Shown here one piece after another: positions 35,359 through 46,211 of a DNA stretch of 64,000 bases. Source of the DNA: Myrica gale (Eukaryota; Streptophyta; Magnoliopsida; Fagales; Myricaceae). The notes beneath the pieces were generated by a model. That model did no database searches. It worked only from the letters and a program-made list of their open reading frames with translations, and was not told the DNA's origin. Numbering within the stretch: the first letter of the stretch is position 1; the number at the start of each line of letters is the position of its first letter. The position numbers were made by a program, and so were the translations under genes. The stretch lies in the NCBI GenBank assembly GCA_963930655.1, contig OZ005619.1, positions 1,594,501 to 1,658,500 of the forward strand. The letters run 5' to 3'.

Positions 35359-37000
35359 TAGGGCTGCACAACCACACCGGAATTTTCCGGTGGAACCGGC
35401 ACTGGGTTCCCTGTACCCGGCTTCACCGGTGCCAGTGCCGGTTTGAGGTTTTCTACAAAACCCGGTGTCATTCCCGGGTACCGGGAACCGAGTTTTGTTT
35501 TTTTTTTTACAAAACGACCCGTTTTGCAGCCCTGCATACAAAGACTTCTCGATCGTTGCTCGACGATCGCTCGAGCGCTTGACACCATTTTGTTATAGAG
35601 ACTTCTCACTCGAGTGTCGCTCGACAGGCGCTCGAGCGCTTTCTTTAAAATTTTAAAAAAACGCGCTATTTTCTTTATTTTCCCCCGACCCAGTCTTCAG
35701 ACTCACTCCACTCCTCTTCTATTCTTTCTTTGCTCTCCACTCTCCAGCACCAGCGGCTATCTTTTCCTCCGACCTAGTCTTCACTCTTCAGACCCATTCT
35801 CCCTTTCTATCTTTACTCTCTAGATCCAGTTCTCCCATGATCACAACTCACAAGGTACTAGTACTACACGAACTTTTTTTTCTCTATTTTGCTCAATTTT
35901 CGTTTTGGGGGTTAGGGTTCGTCGGCTGTATTTTTATGTTTTTAGCGTGTGATTCAAATGTATCTCTATTTTGTATCTCTATGCTGTCACAAAGAGGAAG
36001 AGAGAGAGAGAGGGATGGAAGGAGGGAGGGAGGGAGGGAGGGAGAGAGAGAGAGAGAGAGAGGGACATACGGGTGCAACCGTACAGGGGATGCTTTGAGC
36101 CTTTGACTGCTTTCATTTCACAAAGAGGAAGAAATTAGGGCGGCTAGCCAAATGTCAGACTCTAAATCTGAGGTTGAGAGATATTTATCAGAGTCAGTTG
36201 AATCAAAGACTCCTTCATTTAAAATTTTGCTTTGGTGGAACCTTAACTCTCATAAGTATCTTATCCTTGCCCACATAGCTCGGGATGTATTGGCAATTCT
36301 CATTACCATTGTACCTTCTGAGTCAGTATTTAGCACTGGAGGTCGGGTATTGGATCCCTTTCAGAGTTCATTGGCCCCAAATACTGCAGAAGGTCTCATT
36401 TGTACTCAAAATTGGATGAGATGCAACCCTATTATGGACGAGGAGGACATGACTTCTGATATGACAGAAGATCCACAAACTTATACAATTGATTCGGGTA
36501 ATTTTATTTTTGCTTTTGTTAGTTTATTAGTTTCAATGATATTTTTATTTTTATAAATTATAACTTGGTGTATTTAAATATATTTTGTAGAGTTACCCAT
36601 CTTGGTAACGGAGATCGAGGAGTAGGGATTTTGAAGGAGTTACCCATCTTTATGATAATCTGACAGTTGCGTCTATTACTTTGGACTTTAAATTCTCATA
36701 TTATCTTTTAATATGGTCTTTAATTTTATTGTATTTGGAATTTGGATTTCATTATCTTTAGTTACGTCTCTAATTCTCTATTAGATTTTATTGATATGTG
36801 ATTAATGTACCAAAAGCAAAAAAGAAAAAAAATACATTAGGCCAAGTGCGTAAAATAAAAAATGCTTAAACAATGGCCCAACATGAATGTATGATAACCG
36901 GAAACCGCCACCGCTAAGGGCTGATTTTTTACTTTAACGGTGTAGGTGTAGGTGGCAATTTTTTCAAAACCGGCACCTACACCGAGGTTGCGCAACCCTA
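35359..37000 (+). mobile_element. hAT element, internally deleted, with 8-bp target duplication
   Basis: 1642 bp. Inverted ends TAGGGCTGCACAACC (35359) and, from the right, TAGGGTTGCGCAACC (ending 37000). The target duplication is CCTAGCGC (35351-35358) / CCTAGCTC (37001-37008), one mismatch. Subterminal CCGGT-rich motifs occur at both ends. It carries tandem CTCGAGCG-containing units (about 35545-35640), a GA microsatellite (36000-36062) and a transposase C-terminal remnant (36152-36556). Confidence 0.85.
36152..36556 (+). pseudogene. hAT transposase C-terminal dimerisation domain remnant
   Basis: An open frame of 134 codons whose first 110 or so resemble the C-terminus of RICESLEEPER/BED-type plant hAT transposases: ARDVLAI, VPSESVFSTGGRVLDP and ALICTQNW-like LICTQNWMR. 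The usual protein is several hundred residues longer, with an N-terminal zinc finger and RNase-H-like core, both absent here. The tail after about residue 112 is hydrophobic and probably not part of the original protein. Not expected to transpose on its own. Confidence 0.8.
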
Positions 37001-37386
37001 CCTAGCTCCCACCGGTTTTCACCGATTTTTATATGAATGTCAGACAACTGTACGGAATGACACCTAACGCTGCGTACGTACGTCTTAATTGGGTATCGTC
37101 GTTTTTCTGCGTTAATGTGACAATATATATATATGGCTGCCTTCTAGCTGCATTCAGGTTGTGTCATTTATTTATTTTTCTTGTAAACGCCCGAACACTT
37201 GTAATACAAGGTTGAAAACACAAAATAAAAAATATATATAAAATTTACCTAAGAATATAGTCTTAACCAAGTTGTTAAGAAAGATTAGTAGGACCCCATA
37301 AAAAGGTCAGGGATACCCCCACAAATGTTGTTGTCAGAACCATTGTGGGGCCGATTGAGCAGACCAAATCTCGCGTGGAGCTTCTA

Positions 37387-38807
37387 GGGGCTTGTTTGGA
37401 AATGGGTTGTGGTTTTGGTTATGGTTAAGGTTTTGGGTTTAAAATTCAAAATTCAAATTTTTAGATTTAAATATTGTTTTGTTATAGGGGTTTGTTTGGT
37501 TGATTAAGATTTTGAATGATTTATATTTATTAAATTAAATAATATTATTTTATAATTATTATGATATTAAAAAATCAGAAAATAGGTAAAAAATGGTTTC
37601 ATAAATATAAAAATAGATAAAATATCAAACTATTAAAATTATTCTTAAAAATAAAAATACGTGTAAAATTTTATAAAACAAATAAAATTTTATAAAAATA
37701 TTAATATTCTACACAAATGAGGATGAAGATTGTGGTTTAGGAGAGTAGTCAACCTTAAAGAGAAATGTTATAAAAAATTTTAATTAACTAAATTTCCAAA
37801 ATTATTTATTTCTTTTTAAAATTTATAGACATTTATACACTTTTGTAGCTATTTCAATATTTTTTTATATTTTCTCTATTGTTTTATTTATTATTTTTGT
37901 ATAATTTATTTGTTTTATAAAATTTTTGTCTCCACTGTGTTTCTATGGGTACGAAAAGATGAATGTAGCACTTCGTTATTTTTTGACTGATTACTTCTAT
38001 TTTATTGGTGGGAGTTGAAGTTGCTGGTGTGTGGTGGTGGCCAGGCCACAACTCGAGGGCATTGATTTTCTATATATCCTATGGGTGTTTGTTTTTTCTT
38101 TTCTTTGGTAGAGCAGTTTCGGTTGTTATTTTGTTCACGTAACTATTTTTCTATCCAAACTAATAGTAAAATTGTTTAATTATACAGATTCTACTAGTCT
38201 ATTTCAAGATTTCTGTTATAATATTGGTTAGCTTTATGAAAATATCTATAATCTCTCCATATATTTAGACAAATAAAATATATATCTTTTGTAACGAGAG
38301 AAATGTTGCAACAAAATTTTATTTTAGTACATTTCAACAAATATTTATTTTTCTTTCAATAATTGATAATGATTATATTTACTAGTTATTGTTAAATTTT
38401 TATTTTGAACAAAATTATCTATTTTTTTATATTATTTTTGTAAAATGTTATTTGTTTTATAAAATTTTGCACTATTTTTATCTTCTATTTTTATTTTTAA
38501 GAATACTTTTATTAAGTTTGATATTTTATGTATTTTTATAATTTTTATATTTATGAAACCATTTTCTACATATTTTTTGAATTATATATTTTTTCTAATT
38601 TATTTTTATTTTTATTATTATATTTTGAATATCATACTAATTATAAATAATATTATTTAATTTAATAAATATAAATCATTCAAAATCTTAATCAACCAAA
38701 CAAATCCCTATAACAAAACAATATTTAAATCTAAAAATTTGAATTTTGAATTTGAAACCCAAAACCATAACCATAACCAAAACCACAACCCATTCCCAAA
38801 CAAGCCC
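37387..38807. mobile_element. 1.4-kb foldback element with ~300-400-bp inverted arms
   Basis: The left arm starts GGGGCTTGTTTGGAAATGGG and the right arm ends in its near-perfect complement (ending CAAGCCC at 38807). Inverted similarity runs at least 300 bases inward on each side. A TA (or CTA) duplication flanks it, and the comparable sequence near 43190 (CTAGATCCATC) shows the uninterrupted site. Termini of the GGGCTTGTTTGG type recall PIF/Harbinger elements. The interior is AT-rich with no coding. Transcribed, it would fold into a very long hairpin. Confidence 0.75.
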
Positions 38808-38809
38808 TA

Positions 38810-39324
38810 GATCCATCCAAGGGGCGTGTGACTTCTGTAAACTACCGGAAAGGCCTGACGAGAGGAAAACGTAGTGCGTGTTCGTTTCGAGAAAAATTTA
38901 AGAATTCTAATAATAATAATGTGAATATTTAGGTGTTGTTGGAGTTTTATTGGCATGCGTGTAAAAGTTGTTTACTTATATCGATGTGTGTAAAAAAGGT
39001 AATGTTGAGTTGTATTGGTATGCATGTAGGAATAATGTTAGAAGTATAAATTTAGAAAGTTAAATTTAAATTCTAAAATTTTTAGCCCAAAGAACATGCC
39101 CGTAGTTCCGCGTCTGATATCCACAAATGGCACGTGACAGCTCACGCGTCGTCTGACTGTCACTAGTATGGAGCAGTTGAGGCCACCTGAAAGTGCTTAG
39201 TCAATCTAGCTAACTCGTGTCCTCCAAATACCATCAAGTGCGATAAAATATAGCTATTAACTTTTTGAGCTTTAAACAAAAAAAAATTTGAGGGATGGGG
39301 CGTTTTAATTTAGGGTTTATGGTC
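38810..39324. other. Spacer with repeat fragments
   Basis: Contains a MITE-like stretch (about 38880-39105, GTGCGTGTTCG to GAACATGCCC) related to the GGGGCTGTTCG family. It also holds a diverged copy (39140-39270) of the CTCACGCGTCGTCTG unit that is tandemly repeated at 43220-43720. Confidence 0.45.
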
Positions 39325-40118
39325 ACTAGTGGCGAAACCAGGATTAATATCCAAGGGTGTCGAACTTTAAAGGCGAAATAACAAAAAAAAATTCCTTCAT
39401 AATGCAAAAAATGTCTTGGAATTACAATAATGAAAAATTAAAGACGAAAAACATTAAAAATATTGAAATTCATGTATCATAGTATGTACTGTTACTGAGA
39501 TGTGACAATTGGATACTACGCATCTGCATTTTCTGAAAATGTTACAAAATAGTTTCGTTCTCAATACTTTTAAAAAATTTATGCTCGATGTATACCATCA
39601 TACAATCATTCATCCAACCATATCTCATCCTATTATACAAATCACTCTTGATGATCTTCATTGCAAAAAATATCATCTCAAAGGTTGCGGTCGCAGAAAA
39701 TACCCTCTCGGCGGTGGTCGGTGGGCAACGGACAGAGAGAGCTGTGGCTATCGGGGCTGAGAGAATCAGAGAAATTGAATAAGAGAAAGAGAGAGAGAGA
39801 GAAGGGCTAAGTGTTGTCATCAGGCAGGGGCTGAGTCTGAGAGTGAGAAGCGGATTACCTCTCTTCTTTAAAAAAAAAAAACAGAGTGAAACTGTTTGAC
39901 TCTACCTATAAGCAAAATAAAAACGGCCTGAGCCTAATGGGAATCGGGCCCATGCCGTCCAGGACCTAATGGGGTCTCCCAAGTTGGTCTGAGCCTATGC
40001 GTGTCAGGCCTAGACCATCTTCTATTAAAAAAACTGCATGTTAATTTTTTTTTTGAGGGAGGGGGGAGAGCAATGGGTGTCGGCCGCCACCCTTCGCCCT
40101 TCCCAGCTTCCGCCACTG
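39325..40118. mobile_element. hAT-like nonautonomous element (tentative)
   Basis: Opens TAGTGGCGAAACCAGGA and closes CAGCTTCCGCCACTG, a plant hAT-type inverted end pair. No clean 8-bp duplication was found and no transposase is visible. Confidence 0.4.
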
Positions 40119-40379
40119 CCTACGACAAAGTAGGGGTGAGAAGAGTTGGCGCTCCTTTAGCTGTCGGGGACAATGAGGAAAAGGAGGGGACTTAGACGGG
40201 TGGTTTGGGGTTTTTAGAGAGGCTTAGGAGGACTCGTCTCCCAAAATAGTGGCTGCGGAGTTAAATAACTTCACGGAGTCTGTTTGTTTTCATGTAAAAT
40301 AAGAAAAATATTTAAAAGAATATTTTTCAAATGTAAATATTCTTTATGAAAGTTATTAATTTTTCTGTGTTTGGCTGAT

Positions 40380-41257
40380 GATATGATATAGTTTTCGCAG
40401 ATTCAATCCTAACAAATCTTAATAAATAGTTGATGTCATTCAGTCATCGCATTAATAACTTCTCTAAGGCCTCACCTTTAGCCAACACAGAATCTGCTAT
40501 AAACACACTTTTGTTTAAAAAACTGGAGAGCAACCACGCGACGTATGTCAATAAGATAGACAACAGTAGAACATGGCTTACAACACGGATCCAGAGAAGT
40601 TCTTGGGGCCGGCAAAAGCTGGTGGCCAGAGAGCCATTTAGAATATTTTTCTAACCGGGCCTGTAATGCATGCCCTTATTTCCTCCTATTTCCCAACCAA
40701 AATAATCATTTGGATAGATATTATATGAATCCGAAGAAAAGGATTGACATTATATGAATCAGCTGGAAACCTTTGGATGAAGTAAGAATTAGTGTAATTA
40801 GTGTAATATACGAATATAACTAGGGTTGTTCACATCTGGGCCGAAACCAACCGGATCAACCCAAACCGGCTGAAACCGAATGGCCCAGCCGATTTTGGGA
40901 AGACCTGATTCGACTATCGTCCCAGACCTTCTTAAAATCAGGACCCTCAGTTCGGTCCATGATTTTGGTGGCCCGACCTGTCGAATTGAACCGAACTAAG
41001 GGTATAGCTATACTTACATTTATTTATTTTTAATTAAAATATCCTAATTTAAAGAGACGATCTCATCTCCCCTACCCAATAACAGTCCCCCTTCCCGAGC
41101 CTTAGTCAAATCCTCCCTTTTTGTCTCAGATTGCCCTAGCTCCTTCCTAACCTTCTCCTGCCGACACAACCTCCCATCTAACCATGGTCGCCGCCAAGGT
41201 TCACAACCTTCATCCCTTCTCTCTTGGTCGTCTGTTGCAATGCTTCCTAGTCGTCGC

Positions 41258-41304
<47 letters not shown>

Positions 41305-42860
41305 TTTTGGTCTATTAACTTATATGATTTGGGTTTTAGAGGAGTTGGTTGTGGATGGTTGCAATTTTGTTGCGGTTGGAGATTGTTCTTGCTTTGAGTT
41401 TTGGGGGCTGTTGGTGCTTGGTGGATGTTGCTGAGTTTTAGTTGTTCTTGATTTGTGATTCGGTGGTTGACTGGTTGTTAATTGTTTGTCTCTCTTAATT
41501 TTTTTGCTCATAATTTCTTGCTCACATTGACCAAAGGCGACTGGGGTTGTTCCGCCCGGTCTAGAGAGACCTTAGCTCAGTTGTTGGTCCTTATTTTTCA
41601 GAAACCGACTACCTCGGTTCAGTTGTTAGCGTGAGGTTTAAACCGAGGGGTTGGTTTTGACCCCATATAACCATGCATTCCAATATCAGAATTAGGCGTA
41701 AATGTAAAGCTACTGATCACAGGCATCTCATCCATGTCAAACTATGAGTGCAGCTTGCACTCCATGTTGGAAAGTGATAGGTTTTTTTTTTTTTCTTTCA
41801 CTTCCAGAAGTCAAGAATTGTAAGTAGACAATATTGTAGACTTTTTGCAGATTATAGGTAGCGAGTAGGTGAGTTAATTGCTTGGAAGGTAATTAACTGA
41901 GACTTATGTACATGACCACTTTTATACCCAGCCGAGCTTTTCTGTGATAAATTGCTGCAACCCTTACGTATAGATCTAGATATGTCTTTTTATAAGCGGA
42001 AAATATTGTTTGGTGTTGAATATGCACATGTAAGATATATAGTTAAAAAGAGTTAAATCCCACATATATCGAAAAATGTCACGAGTGTGACAAGAATTTT
42101 TTGCTTAAACAATAATTTATGTAAATTCACTATACACATTATAGCTAGATAGGTGTGTATTTATAGAGAATGATTAATATATAAGATGTTTGAAAAATCT
42201 GTATAATATATATAACAATGATTCTGTAACGACTCAAAGACAATACTAGTTAAATATCTGTTGTAACTTCAAAATGACTAGTTAAGATTACTTTCGAAAC
42301 TTTTTAGATTATTATAAAACCAAGTTTATGAACTTAGTAAAGTTCCAATGTGTAATTTATAGTCATATCTCATTTATTCTCTTATTCCATTACTAGCGCG
42401 ATTCGGAGTATCACATATTCTTGTTTAGTACGGATATACAAGAACTCAAGATAATACTTGTACTAATAATTTTATTACCCAAAGTGGGTACCGACAGACA
42501 CATCACATGTCAAACCTTTGATGTCTTCCAAATTCAGTTTTTTGGATTGCTAGTGAGAAATGACATGCAGATATACAAGAAGAAGAACAAAATCTCCTTA
42601 ATTTCCGTATGAGATCTTGGACTTTTCGACCACGATATATATAATATAAAATTCATTGGAAAGTGAGAGTTTGTTTTCTTTCGCTACTTCCGCAAGTCAA
42701 GATGATAAACATTCAAGAACAACGTTGTTGTCCAAAATTATGCTAGAGAAGTTCCTACCGCGATCACAAAATAAGAAACATATAGAAAATTTACTTATGA
42801 ATCTAGTCTTAACCAAGTTGGTAAGAAAGATTAGCGAGACCTCATAAAAAAAAAAGTCAG
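40380..42860. repeat. Exon-less OSC intron-1-derived block upstream of OSC3
   Basis: Colinear with OSC3's own intron 1 (for example CATTCAG.CATCGCATTAATAACTT at 40436 and 45536; CCAAAATAATCATTTGGATA at 40697 and 45660) and with OSC2 intron 1 (25321 on; 26085-27260). It lies outside any current OSC gene and contains no OSC exon. It is interrupted by a hAT-like insertion (40821-41663). Best read as debris of another OSC copy or of an intron-internal duplication. Confidence 0.6.
40821..41663. mobile_element. hAT-like insertion
   Basis: Starts TAGGGTTGTTCACATCTGGG and is flanked by ATATAAC on both sides (left CGAATATAAC, right CCATATAAC). The matching site in OSC2 intron 1 (near 25450) is uninterrupted. 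It contains CCGGTT/ACCGA-type subterminal motifs and a CT microsatellite (about 41263-41299). The two ends are not clear inverted copies. Confidence 0.5.
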
Positions 42861-42948
42861 GATACCACAAATGTTGTTTTCAGAACCACAGCAGGGGCTC
42901 GTGAGCCCCATGCATCAGTCGGGAGTAGACCAAATTGCGCCGGAGGGG

Positions 42949-43162
42949 GTGTTTGGGGGTGGAAATTTCCACTCCTCAAAATTCCTATACAATTATAAAA
43001 TAATCTCTCTCATCATCAAACTATAAAATAATATTATAATATTCAATTAAATCTTTTCTCTCTTCACTTTTTGATCAAATTCTATAAAATATCTTTACTT
43101 TTTCACAAACCTCAATATCCCAAAATTTTCAACCCTCACAATTTTTACTTTCAAACACCGCC
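42949..43162. mobile_element. MITE with GGTGTTTGGGGGTGG end
   Basis: Inverted ends GGTGTTTGGGGGTG and CTTTCAAACACCG, about 214 bp, AT-rich interior with CTTCACTTTTTGATCAAATTC. No coding. Confidence 0.6.
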
Positions 43163-43221
43163 TTAGGCCATCCAAGGAGCCTCCCCTAGATCCATCGAAG
43201 GAGCCTCTGTCAAGACCCCAA

Positions 43222-43720
43222 AAACCAAAGAGCGTGTGACCGGTCACGCGTCGTCTGGAGGTGCTGAGTCAATTTAGCTAGCTCATGTCTCTAAGGTTGT
43301 GTTTGTGTGGTAATATTTTTGGTATGAGAATATGTGTTGGTATTGGGTTTAGTGAAAAGGTGAAGAGAGAGGTAGTTTTTTATATTTTTTATAATTTTTT
43401 TATATTTTTTTATGATAGAGAAAAAATTATATTAAAACATTTTATTAGGAGAGAGATAAAATTTTAAAGAATATTATGAATACAAACGCAGCCTAAATAC
43501 CATCAAGTGCGCGAGAACGTATCCGCGCGCCAACTTGTTGAGCTTTAAATAAATAAAAAAAGTCGAGCGATGGGACGTTTCCAAATACCAAAGAGCGTGT
43601 GACGGCTCACGCGTCGTCTGGAGGTGCTGAGAAAATTTAGCTAGCTCATGTCTCCGTATACCATCAAGTGCGCGAGAACCTATCCGCGCGCCAATATTTT
43701 AGTAGCTTCTCGCAATATAG
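43222..43720. repeat. Two tandem ~160-bp units, one split by a MITE
   Basis: Each unit runs from ACCAAAGAGCGTGTGAC through CTCACGCGTCGTCTGGAGGT to CCATCAAGTGCGCGAGAAC. Unit starts are 362 bases apart; removing the 202 bases added by the MITE and its duplication leaves about 160. A diverged third copy lies at 39140-39270. Confidence 0.6.
43295..43493. mobile_element. Tourist-like MITE, 199 bp
   Basis: 199 bp with a perfect TAA target duplication (43292-43294 and 43494-43496). Ends GGTTGTGTTTGTG and ACAAACGCAGCC. Same family as 27787-27985 and 8131-8329. Confidence 0.8.
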
Positions 43721-44092
43721 GTACTGGGGGTTCAAAGTCCACCTTACACCTAATATTTAGTACCTTCTCGCCAAAAAAAAGAAAGAAAGAAAAATGTACC
43801 AGCTCCGGCGTGTAAACACGTAATTAGTTGCTTAATCTTGGTGATCAAAGATTCTGCTAATTAATGAATCCAGACCTAAAGGTGCTGCATGTGCCTCCTA
43901 CCGCACAAATTAAATCAATTGACAGGAGAACATAAACTAGGAGCATGAAAAGAAGACTTTTTACGCAAATGCATGCAGTGCTCGATCTGCTTTCTGTCAT
44001 TTTCAAGGGACAAATTTAAAATAAGAGCAATCTCCTAAGCTACTACGCTCTTCGGGATAACCAGCACCCTCTCCCTCTCCCTCCTTTCTACC

Positions 44093-44100
44093 TATATATA
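44093..44100 (+). promoter_or_regulatory. TATA box of OSC3 (predicted)
   Basis: TATATATA in CTACCTATATATAGAGGAAA, after a CTCCCTCTCCCTC tract. The upstream 280 bases are conserved with the OSC2 relic promoter. A probable 5'-UTR intron follows, with donor after CTTCTAAG (44235) and acceptor CACAG (44680). Confidence 0.6.
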
Positions 44101-44575
44101 GAGGAAACCCTCTGCAAATGACTTCGCATTCTAATAAGTAATATTTCCACTGATATTCCCGCCAGGCCAGTCGGTACTCTGAGGTAATTAACAACCACAC
44201 GGTTTACTTCAGTACTGCTCTCTAAACCTTCTAAGGTATAATTCAGGATATATCAGTCTGAGACTTTCTATTCACCTTTCGATCTCCATTTTTCTACTGA
44301 AAATGATTCCTATCTCATTTCAGCAGACTCCAAGTATATATGTTAGAAATCATGTCTTCGGTTCTCTGGTGCATGAAATACTTCTTTTGGCTGCCAACAT
44401 ATATAAGCCAGCCAACTTCTTTTGGCATGTTATAATGCAAAATTTCTTTTCCAATCAAAACTTCATGATGTCAATTAACCAAAGAAAACAACGTCGACCA
44501 AACATTGGCAAATTCAGCCCCAGTACTCTACTCTTTAGGCTGGATATATACTATATGCATGCTCTCTCTCTCTCA

Positions 44576-44610
<35 letters not shown>

Positions 44611-44683
44611 ATGATGACCATGATTCGCCTCATTACAACCTTGTTAATTGAATGTAGGATTTGATCAGTTTGTAACACAGAGG

Positions 44684-46159
44684 ATGTGGAAGTTGAAGAT
44701 TGGGGAGGGAGGGCCAGGGCTTGTCAGCGTTAACAATTTCATAGGGCGGGAACACTGGGAATTCGATCCTGATGCCGGTACTCCCGAAGAACGTGCTGCG
44801 GTTGACAGGGCCCGCGAGGAGTACAAGAAAAATCGATTTCGGATGAAACAAAGTGCTGATCTTTTGATGAGGATGCAGGTACGTACCCATCTCTTTTTCT
44901 CCGGCTCATATACTTCCCTGAAGGTCGACCATGATATATAAACTTCATCCATGCATGAACTCTTAATGAGTCAACCAGCAATTTGCAAGGGGGTCACGAG
45001 ATGGGCTTATGAAACAGAATTTGATAGTTCTCAATATAAAACCAGCTTTGAATGCTATCTCCTTGTTTATTTCCTTCTCGTTAACTGCTTTTTAATTAAG
45101 ATTGACTATCACAGGAAGTGATTGATTTAATTATAAATTGTAATACTTTTAACAGTACTCCAATGACGTGCCGACCAAACTGATCGATCATCTTATTAGT
45201 TAAAAATAGGTAAACTCACCACGTAGACTATTTAACTGAAAGAGGATTAAAATATGAAGTTAGGACTCATGTTAAATCATGATCACTTCTCTTAAAATTT
45301 TATACCATAATTAGCAAGAGGACGTTGATTTAATTATTTACTTTATGTTTTTAAGATTAAGCAAAATTATATGTAAACGTGAAGGTATTTGGCTTGAGTC
45401 TTGCGTTTGCATGAGAATGGCATGCATGCCGTATGCAGATATTTATTTTGGTCGCTTAAACGTAATTTGTTGTAGTGTATAGTGGATTTGTTTTCGAGGA
45501 TTCGATCCTAATAAGTCTTAATAATAGTTCATGACATTCAGCAATCGCATTAATAACTTATCTACCACCTCACCAATTAACAGATGGCCAAAGAACCGCG
45601 CGTTTAGAATATTTTTCTAACTGGGCACATGCATGCTCTTGTTTCCTCCTGTTTCCCGACCAAAATAATCATTTGGATAGATAACTAAGACTATGATCAA
45701 ATTTAATTAAGACTATGATCATCCGTTAGTTGAAGTACTTGTAATATAGTTAAGACCATGATCCGTTATTTGAACCCCATGCATATAGTCGATGGATTTC
45801 GGCCTGTTTCACTCTTGTACGCCATAGTTATAATAGGATGAGTCATAGCTAACTATATATAATATGCAGACAGCACAGCTTCGAAGCCATGATCAATTCC
45901 TTCCTAATTAATTTCTCTAAGGATCTACTATTATAATAAATTGGCTTAATTACGGTACAGATCTTTGTGATATTCGACTTTTACAATTTAGTTCATAAAA
46001 TATAAATTTCAATTGGATTGCCCTCGTGGTATATTTTTGAAGTAAATCGATCCTTCCGCCCAGCTACCATTAATTGACAGTTATAACGGACGAGTGACTT
46101 CGATGGACTCCGGCATCTTTCACTCTTATACGCCTAGTTATAATAAGATGAGTCATAGC

Positions 46160-46211
<52 letters not shown>

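Noticed and set aside
36000..36106. Arg/Glu-rich coding-like stretch
   Set aside because: It is the GA microsatellite inside the hAT element.
41240..41434. Ser/Leu-rich open frame
   Set aside because: Generated by the CT microsatellite in the hAT-like insertion.
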